A DNA stretch of 14,706 bases from Clostridiaceae bacterium UBA4839 (GCA_002400085.1 DHEX01000145.1:1-14706); one strand, 5' to 3'. Counted from the first letter of the stretch, positions 1 through 6,148 are shown. The notes: generated by a model from the letters alone, not told the origin. Translations and numbers: made by a program.

Positions 1-58
1 GAAGGGAGTCCTTTGAAGATGAAAAGGCAGCTGAGGTTTAAACGATACTTTTGTATGC

Positions 59-457
59 ATAAATGAAAGAGAATTAAATGAGCTGAAAAAAAGGATACCT
101 AATTTTGAAAAGGAATATGAAAGAATAAGAATTAAATTATTAAATTATAGGGATAAAAGGATAAGACCCTTTAAGGATAAAAAACAGCTTATAGATTGGG
201 ACTGTATTATGATTTCCGCAATTGCCAAAAGTGCTGGGGTGATTGGTGATGAAAAATTATTAAAGGCTGCAAAGCAAGCTATGGATTTCATATTAAATGG
301 AAGGGATGAAAAAGGTTACTTAAAGCACAGCTTTATAGATGGGCAGTAAAGCGGTATTGGGAATGCTGATGATTATGCTTTTGCAGTAATGGCCCTTTTA
401 GACTTATATGAAGCTGATGGTAGCCATCGGATAAACTGCAGCCATATAATTTTTTAA
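59..457 (+). pseudogene. YyaL/DUF255 family gene remnant (thioredoxin plus six-hairpin glycosidase-like protein)
   Basis: Frame 2 reads INERELNELKKRI, then RDKRIRPFKDKKQLIDWDC, then IMISAIAKSAG, and after a stop SGIGNADDYAFAVMALLDL. This pattern of R-x-x-R-x-x-P-x-x-D-x-K, W-[ND]-x-x-M-I-x-A-x-A-K and D-D-Y-A-F-x-x-x-A-L-L-D-L-Y-E-A is characteristic of the second half of YyaL-type proteins (DUF255, SPATA20-like). It has an in-frame TAA at 347-349. Positions 1-58 are out of frame with it and have their own stops, so the upstream part is lost or frameshifted. Similarity ends at about 415, where a 19-bp palindromic repeat begins, and the frame closes at 455-457. Roughly the last 100 residues expected for the family are absent. 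The family call is from memory of conserved motifs; that the copy is broken is read directly. Confidence 0.72.
416..434 (+). repeat. Short palindromic repeat, copy A
   Basis: GATGGTAGCCATCGGATAA is identical over 19 bases to 10515-10533 and closely matches the reverse complement of the left arm at 6025-6040. The core GATGG-TAG-CCATC is a small hairpin. It sits exactly where the YyaL-like pseudogene loses similarity, which suggests that insertion or recombination at the repeat truncated the gene. Confidence 0.6.
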
Positions 458-663
458 AAGTTTTTATCGCAAATTCTCTTATAATATGACATAAAGCTTA
501 TGGTATGTGGAATATGCTGGATAATAAAATAAAAACCATAAAGCATTAATAAAATAGAGGTCGAAAACATAAGATAAATAGTCAATAATATATACCATAA
601 TGTAACACAATTGTGATTTCAACAGTGATAGAATTTATTTAAAAGATTTTGGGGGTGGGTATT
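458..663. other. Intergenic region, no gene seen
   Basis: This is AT-rich sequence with no open frame of note. It contains the 10-bp perfect palindrome CACAATTGTG at 606-615, about 50 bp ahead of the next start. That could be an operator, but a 10-bp palindrome is also likely by chance. No convincing paired -35/-10 hexamers could be assigned for the gene at 664. Confidence 0.4.
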
Positions 664-1044
664 TTGTTTACTGAAACAGAAATAGCTTCATTTAGAAATT
701 CCACGGAGGGCGGAAAAGAGTATTTTTACATATTATATTTGCTGAAATCCATGAAAGCTGTTAATATTAGAGGCAGTGAATTTGAAATCCCATGCTATGG
801 ACTTAAAGAAGTGATGCAAAAGATTGTTGATGGTGCCACTGTTTCAACCCACGAAGATAGCATATTAACTATAAGCCCTAATAAAAATAAGATTTTAGAC
901 ATGATTAACTTTTTAAAGGATAATGGTGTATCCCCTTATCACTTAGTTGAAGTGATGGGTGATAAGGTAGATGAGTGTGCCTTTGAATTTGAGGGGGAAG
1001 TAGAAAATATTATATATTATGAACAGGGGATAAAGAACTATTAA
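664..1044 (+). CDS. Hypothetical protein, unknown function (126 aa)
   Basis: I do not recognise this protein. The open frame extends back to a TTG at 649. The GGGGGTGGG ribosome site at 651-659 fits better with the TTG at 664, giving MFTETEIASFRNSTEGG. The product is soluble and mildly acidic, with no signal peptide, membrane segment or cysteine metal motif; predicted secondary structure looks mixed helix and strand. It contains an acidic tail region (DKVDECAFEFEGEVENI). Codon use resembles its neighbours and a real ribosome site is present, so it is probably expressed. It lies between a decayed gene and a 30-codon ORF with no terminator in between, so the two could share a transcript. Confidence 0.7.
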   Translation: MFTETEIASFRNSTEGGKEYFYILYLLKSMKAVNIRGSEFEIPCYGLKEVMQKIVDGATVSTHEDSILTISPNKNKILDMINFLKDNGVSPYHLVEVMGDKVDECAFEFEGEVENIIYYEQGIKNY

Positions 1045-1077
1045 TAATTTAATAATAATTTATAAACTCGGAAACTA

Positions 1078-1119
1078 TTTGATTCCTCCATCGTCTAATA
1101 GATAAAAGGGGGAATCAAA
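1078..1119 (+). promoter_or_regulatory. Hairpin enclosing the ribosome site of the 30-aa ORF
   Basis: TTTGATTCCTCC (1078-1089) pairs with GGGGGAATCAAA (1108-1119) in a 12-bp stem with one T-G wobble and an 18-base loop. The right arm contains the whole GGGGG ribosome site and ends at the base before the ATG at 1120. There is no T-tract after it, so it does not look like a terminator. The sequence shows the pairing directly; translational control is inferred. Confidence 0.6.
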
Positions 1120-1212
1120 ATGAAGATTGTTAATAGGATTTTACTAACAATTACAAGTGCACTTTTGGTAATGCTCATCGTAAACGGAATTATGGGCAGA
1201 ATTGGTGCATAA
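1120..1212 (+). CDS. Small hydrophobic peptide (30 aa), possible membrane microprotein
   Basis: The ATG is preceded by AGGGGG with a 7-base spacer. The product begins MKIVNRILLTITSALLVM and ends MGRIGA. It has a short basic N-terminus and one hydrophobic stretch (about residues 7-25), compatible with a single membrane helix. The stop codon abuts a rho-independent terminator, so the ORF fills the space between ribosome site and terminator exactly. This supports a real gene, although it is very short. Its ribosome site is folded into a 12-bp hairpin. Function unknown; I cannot assign a family. Confidence 0.55.
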   Translation: MKIVNRILLTITSALLVMLIVNGIMGRIGA

Positions 1213-1242
1213 TAAGGTCTGGCAACAAGGCCTTATTTTTTT
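1211..1242 (+). terminator. Rho-independent terminator
   Basis: AATAAGGTC (1211-1219) pairs with GGCCTTATT (1229-1237) in 9 bp with one wobble and a 9-base loop. It is followed by an uninterrupted run of T to 1242. The first bases of the stem overlap the stop codon of the 30-aa ORF. It separates the upstream genes from the acpS operon. Confidence 0.85.
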
Positions 1243-1269
1243 GAAAGTAAAATGTTAATAATGTATAAT
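1241..1269 (+). promoter_or_regulatory. Sigma-A type promoter of acpS-nnr
   Basis: TTGAAA (1241-1246), 17-bp spacer, TATAAT (1264-1269). The -35 box overlaps the last T bases of the preceding terminator. The predicted start of transcription at about 1276 leaves a leader of about 30 nt before the acpS ATG. Confidence 0.8.
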
Positions 1270-1305
1270 AAAGTAAAAATGAGTTTGATTTGATGAGGAT
1301 ATAAT

Positions 1306-1665
1306 ATGATTATAGGTGTTGGTACAGATATAATTGAAATAAAAAGAATTGAAAAAGCTATTGAAAAAGAAAGTTTTTTGCAAAGAATTTTTACTCAAAG
1401 CGAAAGAGATTATATAGAAAAAATGGGTGTTCAAAGTGCAGCAGGATATTTTTCTGCTAAGGAAGCAGTTTCAAAAGCACTTGGAACAGGAATTTCTGGT
1501 TTCAATTGGACAGATATTGAAATAATAAAGATAAATGGTGTGCCCTGTGTTAATTTAAGCAATGGGGCACTTGAAATTTCAAAGGAAAAAGGAATAGAAA
1601 AAATTCATGTTTCTATTTCTCATTCAAAAGAATATGCAATTGCAATGGCAGTAACGGAGGGATAA
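1306..1665 (+). CDS. acpS: Holo-[acyl-carrier-protein] synthase
   Basis: This enzyme transfers the 4'-phosphopantetheine arm of CoA to a serine of apo-ACP, activating the cytoplasmic fatty-acid synthesis machinery. At 119 residues it has the normal AcpS length. It carries the N-terminal IIGVGTDIIEIKRI with Asp8 as metal ligand, the signature FSAKEAVSKALGTG (49-62, Glu53 metal ligand) and the C-terminal HVSISHSKEYAIAMA. The ATG follows GAGGAT with suitable spacing and a clear promoter lies 37-65 bp upstream. It is the first gene of an operon; the nnr start is 2 bp after its stop, and the nnr ribosome site (GGAGGG) lies inside the end of acpS. Confidence 0.97.
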   Translation: MIIGVGTDIIEIKRIEKAIEKESFLQRIFTQSERDYIEKMGVQSAAGYFSAKEAVSKALGTGISGFNWTDIEIIKINGVPCVNLSNGALEISKEKGIEKIHVSISHSKEYAIAMAVTEG

Positions 1666-1667
1666 AT

Positions 1668-3158
1668 ATGTTTGCAGGATTATCACAGGATATGAGGGAA
1701 ATTGATAAAAGGGCTGAAACTCAATATGGTATTTCAAGTATTGTTCTTATGGAAAATGCAGCTTATTCGGTTTTAAAACATATAAAAAGTTTAAACAGAA
1801 AATCAGTTATGGTAGTTTGCGGTACAGGTAATAATGGCGGAGATGGTTTTGCCCTTTCAAGACTTTTAATTATGGAAGGCTATAAGATTAGTATTTTTTG
1901 TTTTGGAGATAGGAGTAAAATAAAAGGTGATGCATATATAAACTATCAAATATTATTAAATATGGATGTTAAAATTGAGGATGATTTACAGAAGTTAAAT
2001 AATATCATTGAGTATCAGGATATAGTAGTTGATGCTCTTTTAGGTACTGGAATTAAAGGTGAAGTTAGGGACTATTATAAGGAAGTTATAAAAACTATAA
2101 ATGAAAGCAAAGCTTATATCATAAGTGTGGATATACCATCAGGTATAAATGCAGATACAGGGGAAAAGATGGGGGAATGTGTATATGCTGATGAAACTAT
2201 TACCTTTGGATGTATTAAGCTTGGGGAGGTTCTCCTTGAAGGTAGAAAGGCCTGTGGAAATCTTATAGTAGAAAATATATCAATTCCTGATAAATGCATA
2301 GAAGAACAAAATATTAGATGTACTACAAGTTATAAAGATTATCCATTAAACCTTTTAAGAAAAAGAGAAGTGCATACAAACAAGGGCGATTATGGGAAGG
2401 TATATATTATTGGCGGCAGTTATCTTATGTCAGGAGCGGTAATTTTATGTGCCAAAGGAGCTTTAAATTCAGGATGTGGTTTAACAACCTGTGTTATTCC
2501 GGACAGCATATTAAATAGAGTGGGAAGCGGGGTTTTTGAATCCACCTTTATAACCTATGATGAAAATTTAGGCTTAAATAAGGATGTAATGGATAATATT
2601 ATAGAAAAGGCAGATGCTATTGTTTTTGGCATTGGAATGGGGAGAAATAAGAATGTGGAGGAGGCATTAACATATTTTTTGGAGAACTTTGAGAAACCAA
2701 TTGTAATTGATGCAGATGGAATTAATGCCCTTTCAAATATTAAATCTGTGCTTAAAAATTCAAAAGCAAAGGTAATAATAACTCCTCATCCTAAGGAAAT
2801 GGAAAGACTTACAGGTCTTGAAGTATCCTATATCAATAAAAACAGGAAAGCTGTGGCTGAAAATTTTGCAAAGGAGTATGGATGTACAGTTTTACTAAAA
2901 GGTGCCAGCACAGTGGTTTCTGACGGTGAAAATGTTTATGTCAACACTTCGGGAAATCCAGGTATGGCTTCAGGGGGATCAGGAGATGTGCTTACAGGAG
3001 TTTTAGCATCTTTTGCTGGTCAAGGTTATAGTCCCTATGAGGCTTCAATATTAGCAGCTTATATCCATGGCGCTGCAGGAGATAGTGCCTATGAGGATTT
3101 TGGATATGGACTTCATGCAGAGAATATTGCAAATTATTTAGGAAAAAATATCAGGTAA
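1668..3158 (+). CDS. nnr: Bifunctional NAD(P)HX epimerase / ADP-dependent NAD(P)HX dehydratase
   Basis: This enzyme repairs hydrated NADH and NADPH. The N-terminal NnrE (YjeF_N) domain, about residues 1-215, interconverts the R and S epimers; the C-terminal NnrD (ribokinase-like) domain, about 225-496, dehydrates S-NAD(P)HX using ADP. NnrE motifs are CGTGNNGGDG (51-60), DALLGTGIKG (122-131) and VDIPSGINADTG (154-165). NnrD motifs are YIIGGS (246-251), DADG (348-351), TPHPKEMERLTG (372-383), LLKGASTVVSDG (409-420) and the nucleotide/catalytic GNPGMASGGSGDVLTG (429-444). The length of 496 is usual for the fused form. It is translationally close-coupled to acpS, a common clostridial arrangement. 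No truncation or missing catalytic residue is seen. Confidence 0.97.
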   Translation: MFAGLSQDMREIDKRAETQYGISSIVLMENAAYSVLKHIKSLNRKSVMVVCGTGNNGGDGFALSRLLIMEGYKISIFCFGDRSKIKGDAYINYQILLNMDVKIEDDLQKLNNIIEYQDIVVDALLGTGIKGEVRDYYKEVIKTINESKAYIISVDIPSGINADTGEKMGECVYADETITFGCIKLGEVLLEGRKACGNLIVENISIPDKCIEEQNIRCTTSYKDYPLNLLRKREVHTNKGDYGKVYIIGGSYLMSGAVILCAKGALNSGCGLTTCVIPDSILNRVGSGVFESTFITYDENLGLNKDVMDNIIEKADAIVFGIGMGRNKNVEEALTYFLENFEKPIVIDADGINALSNIKSVLKNSKAKVIITPHPKEMERLTGLEVSYINKNRKAVAENFAKEYGCTVLLKGASTVVSDGENVYVNTSGNPGMASGGSGDVLTGVLASFAGQGYSPYEASILAAYIHGAAGDSAYEDFGYGLHAENIANYLGKNIR

Positions 3159-3188
3159 CTTAATAAAATATTAAACTAAATTTGATTA

Positions 3189-3235
3189 ATATGCATAATT
3201 TATATATTAAAAATGTAAATATAAATTATGCATAT
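3189..3235. repeat. Perfect 17-bp inverted repeat upstream of the LolA-like gene
   Basis: ATATGCATAATTTATAT (3189-3205) is exactly the reverse complement of 3219-3235, with a 13-base loop. The stem is almost all A-T and lacks a following T-tract, so it is a poor terminator. It lies in the 127-bp gap between nnr and the lipoprotein gene, and could be a cruciform, an operator or an mRNA hairpin. The function is not shown by sequence. Confidence 0.6.
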
Positions 3236-3285
3236 CTATCTGCTGATTTTAATAAATTATAACAGCAAGGTATTTTAGGTGAGGA

Positions 3286-3891
3286 ATGTTGAGAAAAATC
3301 AGTATATTCTTAATATTGCTTATATTTGTAACTTCTTGTGGACAGAGAACAGGAAAAACAAACGATTTTAATAAGTTCTTTCAGAAATTTAATAGCTATA
3401 AAGCAAATGCTGAGATAACTGTCTATGGTAATAAAGGTACTTCTAAGTATAAGGTTGTGCAGTATTTTATGAGCCAAAGTAAGCTTAGAATTGAAATTTT
3501 AGAACCTGATAATTTAAAGGGCAACATAATAATATACAACGATAACAATAAAATATTGTATAACCCGCTTATAAACGAAAAGATAGTTTTACCAAAGGGA
3601 CAGGATGATAAATTTACTTATATGGGTATCATTACAAAGGAGGTGTTTTTTAACGAAAATACTAAAGCTGAAAAAGAAAGGAAAGGTGATATAGAATATA
3701 TTAAAATAAAAGCAGCTATACCAGAGAGCAATAAATATAAGAAGACCGCGGTTCTTTACATGGATGAAAAAAACTATTATCCTGTATTAATGGAAGTCAT
3801 TGATGAAATGGGAAGAACTACAATGACTGTAAAGTATAGTAGTTTTGAACTTAATCCTGATTTTGATGAAAGCATATTTACTATACAGTAA
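3286..3891 (+). CDS. LolA-like lipoprotein, candidate GerS-type spore germination lipoprotein
   Basis: The N-terminus MLRKISIFLILLIFVTSC is a lipoprotein signal with lipobox VTSC (Cys18), so the mature protein should be membrane-anchored outside the cytoplasmic membrane. The remainder (about 180 aa) shows the pattern of LolA/LolB-like folds: FNSYKANAEITVYG, then VVQYFMSQSKLRIEILEP, then alternating strands such as IIIYNDNNKILYNPL. A similar lipoprotein, GerS, sits directly upstream of alr2 in C. difficile and partners the amidase CwlD in cortex modification. The same position upstream of alr here suggests a GerS-like protein, but orthology is inferred from synteny and general features. AGGTGAGG (3278-3284) is very close to the ATG at 3286, so the TTG at 3289 is an equally plausible start. 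The downstream alr follows after 46 bp without a terminator. Confidence 0.75.
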   Translation: MLRKISIFLILLIFVTSCGQRTGKTNDFNKFFQKFNSYKANAEITVYGNKGTSKYKVVQYFMSQSKLRIEILEPDNLKGNIIIYNDNNKILYNPLINEKIVLPKGQDDKFTYMGIITKEVFFNENTKAEKERKGDIEYIKIKAAIPESNKYKKTAVLYMDEKNYYPVLMEVIDEMGRTTMTVKYSSFELNPDFDESIFTIQ

Positions 3892-3937
3892 TTTAAAGGA
3901 TTATTTTTGATTTGTAAAGGGATGAAGGGTGGTTAAC

Positions 3938-5098
3938 ATGTTTAGTGAAATAAGACCCTATTATGCTGAAATAAATATTGATAATTTCAGAAATAATATT
4001 AAGGAGATAAAAAAAATAGCCATGGGCAGGAGTATTATTGCAGTTATAAAAGCGGATGCCTACGGGCATGGGGCTGTGGAACTCTCAAGAGTGCTTGAAG
4101 ATGAAGGCATAGATTACGTTGCAGTTGCTGTTCTTTCAGAAGCTTTGGAGCTAAGGAGAGGTGGATATAGCGGATCAATATTGATACTTGGTTATACTCC
4201 TTCTAATTTTGTTAGTGAGCTAATAAAAAATGATATAACACAGTCGGTGTTTTCTTATGAGCTTGCAGAAGCTATATCAAAAGAAGCCCAAAAGCAGGGT
4301 AAAACAGCTAAAATTCATATTGCACTAGATACGGGAATGTCAAGAATTGGTTTCCTTTATGAAGAGAAATCTATTGAAGAAATAAAAAGAATTGCTTTAT
4401 TAAAAAATATTTATCTTGAGGGTATTTTTACTCATTTTTCAACAGCAGATGAATTGGATAAAACATTTTCAAATATACAGCATGAAAGATTTAAAAAAAT
4501 GGTAGAGAGGCTTTCCAATGAAGGAATAAATTTTGAAATTAAGCACATAGCTAACAGTGCAGCGATAATTGATATGCCAGAAACCCTATATAATGCTGTA
4601 AGACCAGGGATAATACTTTATGGGTATTATCCTTCTAATACTGTAAATAAGCAAAGATTAAATTTAAAGCCTATTATGACTTTAAAGGCAAAAGTTGTCC
4701 ATGTTAAAGAGGTACCTAAAAACACACCTATAAGCTACGGAAGGAGATATACAACTAAAAAAACAACTAAAATAGCTACTCTTCCTTTTGGATATGCAGA
4801 TGGATATTCAAGGGCTATGGCCGGTAAGGGGAAAGTAATAGTAAATGGTAAGTTAGCCCCTGTAATAGGAACAATATGCATGGATCAGTGCATGGTAGAC
4901 GTTTCTGAGTGCGGTGATGTAAACATTGGGGATGAAGTTGTTGTAATGGGAGAAGAGGATGGACTTTCAAATAATGCTGATTTTATTGCAAATGCCTTAA
5001 ATACTATAAATTATGAAGTACTTTGTATGGTATCTAAGAGAGTCCCAAGGGTATACATTGAAAATAATAAAATAATTAAAATAAAAAACTATATTTAG
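3938..5098 (+). CDS. alr: Alanine racemase
   Basis: This PLP enzyme interconverts L- and D-alanine and supplies D-Ala for peptidoglycan. In spore formers an Alr can also limit L-alanine-triggered germination. The GTG at 3929 opens the frame, but GGGTGG (3927-3932) places the ATG at 3938 as the better start, giving 386 residues, the family norm. Numbered from that ATG, the PLP lysine is Lys38 in AVIKADAYGHG and the second catalytic base is Tyr267 in PISYGRRY. ALDTGMSRIGF, FGYADGYSR and GTICMDQCMVDV are further family motifs. It follows the LolA-like lipoprotein by 46 bp and is probably cotranscribed. No strong terminator is seen after it, only a weak all-A/T hairpin at 5091-5110. Confidence 0.97.
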   Translation: MFSEIRPYYAEINIDNFRNNIKEIKKIAMGRSIIAVIKADAYGHGAVELSRVLEDEGIDYVAVAVLSEALELRRGGYSGSILILGYTPSNFVSELIKNDITQSVFSYELAEAISKEAQKQGKTAKIHIALDTGMSRIGFLYEEKSIEEIKRIALLKNIYLEGIFTHFSTADELDKTFSNIQHERFKKMVERLSNEGINFEIKHIANSAAIIDMPETLYNAVRPGIILYGYYPSNTVNKQRLNLKPIMTLKAKVVHVKEVPKNTPISYGRRYTTKKTTKIATLPFGYADGYSRAMAGKGKVIVNGKLAPVIGTICMDQCMVDVSECGDVNIGDEVVVMGEEDGLSNNADFIANALNTINYEVLCMVSKRVPRVYIENNKIIKIKNYI

Positions 5099-5153
5099 AA
5101 ATATTTTTTAATAATGTTGGAAATAATTATATTTAAGAATATATTTAAAAACT

Positions 5154-5183
5154 TTGCAATAATAGAAAATAATATGTTATAAT
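5154..5183 (+). promoter_or_regulatory. Promoter of the mazEF operon
   Basis: TTGCAA (5154-5159), 18-bp spacer, TATAAT (5178-5183), with TGT directly before the -10 box (an extended -10). Transcription should start near 5190, giving a leader of about 118 nt before the antitoxin ATG. Confidence 0.7.
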
Positions 5184-5197
5184 TTATATATTATTTA

Positions 5198-5236
5198 TTA
5201 TAACTGCTTATATACATATATATATTACAGCTATAA
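5198..5236 (+). promoter_or_regulatory. Imperfect inverted repeat in the mazEF leader
   Basis: TTATAACTG (5198-5206) and CAGCTATAA (5228-5236) pair over 9 positions with one mismatch around a 21-base loop. It lies just after the predicted transcription start, where a MazE/MazEF operator is often found. The loop contains one UACAU pentamer. The stem is weak, so treat it as a candidate only. Confidence 0.3.
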
Positions 5237-5307
5237 GAGGATTTACTTGATATTAATTGATATAGTGCGTTTACATATATACATAGGTGAATTTAGGGGG
5301 TAAAAAC

Positions 5308-5631
5308 ATGTCGGAAAACAAGAAGATTGTTATAAGTCTCCCGCAGAATTTGCTGGAAGAATTTGATGAAATAGTTGAATGCAAATCAAGCAGGAATAGG
5401 AGTAAATTTATCGAGGAAGCTGTCATACTATATATTAAGGAGCAGAGAAGTGTGAAAACGAATGAACTTATGAAAAGGGGCTACTTAGAGATGGCCGAAA
5501 TCAACTGCGAAATAGCTGAATTTGGTATATCATGTGATTGCCAAGAACTTTTAAAATATGAAGCAGAGCTAGCGGAGAGTGATATTATATATGGCACAGG
5601 TGGTGAAAAGAGGAGATATTTTTTATGCTGA
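5308..5631 (+). CDS. mazE: MazE/EndoAI-type ribbon-helix-helix antitoxin
   Basis: The antitoxin is expected to bind and neutralise the MazF endoribonuclease encoded next to it and to repress the operon. Residues 5-47 (KKIVISLPQNLLEEFDEIV... then FIEEAVILYIKEQ) form a CopG/RHH DNA-binding domain; the C-terminal part, ending DIIYGTGGEKRRYFLC, is the likely toxin-binding tail. A GTG at 5287 extends the frame, but AGGGGG (5295-5300) points to the ATG at 5308, giving 107 residues. Its last 41 bp overlap the toxin gene, so translation is probably coupled. The leader has its own promoter and is not part of the alr transcript unless there is read-through. Confidence 0.9.
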   Translation: MSENKKIVISLPQNLLEEFDEIVECKSSRNRSKFIEEAVILYIKEQRSVKTNELMKRGYLEMAEINCEIAEFGISCDCQELLKYEAELAESDIIYGTGGEKRRYFLC

Positions 5632-5962
5632 TTTAAGCCCAGTAATAGGTTCTGAGCAGGGTGGAACAAGACCTGTTTTAATTATTCAAAATGATATTGG
5701 AAATAAGTACAGCCCAACCATAATTGTGGCTGCAATTACATCTCAAATTAATAAGGCAAAGCTTCCTACCCATGTTGAGATAAGCTATGAAGATCACGGA
5801 CTTAATAAGGATTCTGTAATTCTATTGGAACAAATAAGAACAATTGACAAAAGAAGGTTAAAAGATAAGATTGGTCGTATAAGTGATGAGCTTATGGAAA
5901 AAGTTAACCAAGCGCTTATGATTAGTATTGGGACAGCTGATATAACACAGAATTATTATTAA
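5591..5962 (+). CDS. mazF: MazF/NdoA (EndoA) endoribonuclease toxin
   Basis: This is a sequence-specific mRNA interferase of the PemK/MazF fold. The sequence VKRGDIFYADLSPVIGSEQG, then RPVLIIQNDIGNKYSPT, then AAITSQINKAKLPTHVEI, is very close to Bacillus subtilis NdoA. The conserved active-site Arg (Arg27 in GGTRP) and Thr (Thr50 in AAIT) are present, so it should be active. The frame can open at GTG 5579, but the ATG at 5591 gives the normal 123 residues, with GCGGAGAG about 11 bases upstream. It overlaps mazE by 41 bp and is followed by a good terminator, closing a two-gene operon. The cleavage site in close relatives is UACAU; specificity here is inferred. Confidence 0.96.
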   Translation: MAQVVKRGDIFYADLSPVIGSEQGGTRPVLIIQNDIGNKYSPTIIVAAITSQINKAKLPTHVEISYEDHGLNKDSVILLEQIRTIDKRRLKDKIGRISDELMEKVNQALMISIGTADITQNYY

Positions 5963-5978
5963 AATATCTAATAGACTT

Positions 5979-6008
5979 AAAAGCTCCGGAGTGTTCCGGG
6001 GCTTTTTG
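5979..6008 (+). terminator. Rho-independent terminator of mazEF
   Basis: AAAAGCTCCGGA (5979-5990) pairs with TCCGGGGCTTTT, a 12-bp stem with one wobble and a GTGT loop, ending in a T run (TTTTT near 6003-6007). It lies 17 bp after the mazF stop. Confidence 0.9.
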
Positions 6009-6024
6009 TATAGATGATTTTTTT

Positions 6025-6093
6025 ATCCAATGGCTACCATTTGTAATACCCCGCCTCAGGCGGGGTATTACAAATGCTACGCCATCGGATTGG
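6025..6093. repeat. Long palindromic repeat element, copy C
   Basis: The inner arms ATTTGTAATACCCCGCC (6039-6055) and 6059-6075 are perfect 17-bp inverted repeats around a TCA loop. The outer parts continue imperfectly, as ATCCAATGGCTACC on the left and GCTACGCCATCGGATTGG on the right. The left arm read on the other strand gives GGTATTACAAATGGTAGCC, nearly the same as 10506-10524, so this is a member of the dispersed repeat family at 416 and 10506. It lies after a separate terminator and has no T-tract, so it is better read as a mobile palindromic repeat than as a terminator. Confidence 0.75.
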
Positions 6094-6119
6094 TTCTTCT
6101 GAGAATTACTTAATCATAG

Positions 6120-6148
6120 TTTCAATACTTAGAATTAATTGATATAAT
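6120..6148 (+). promoter_or_regulatory. Likely promoter of the transketolase genes
   Basis: TTTCAA (6120-6125), 17-bp spacer, TATAAT (6143-6148). The -10 box is perfect and the -35 box weak. The predicted leader is about 46 nt. Confidence 0.5.

Noticed and set aside
478..552. Imperfect inverted repeat GCTTATGG ... CCATAAAGC after the pseudogene
   Set aside because: The arms are short with mismatches and about 40 bases apart. No supporting feature nearby.
606..615. CACAATTGTG palindrome upstream of the 126-aa gene as an operator
   Set aside because: Ten bases of palindrome with no matching second site and no defined promoter around it. Chance is a good explanation.
5091..5110. ATATTT-AG-AAATAT hairpin plus T run after alr
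   Set aside because: The stem is six A-T pairs with a two-base gap, too weak to call a terminator.
5579..5631. mazE-mazF overlap as a frameshift or error
   Set aside because: Both frames are complete, both proteins have normal lengths, and overlapping antitoxin-toxin genes are common.
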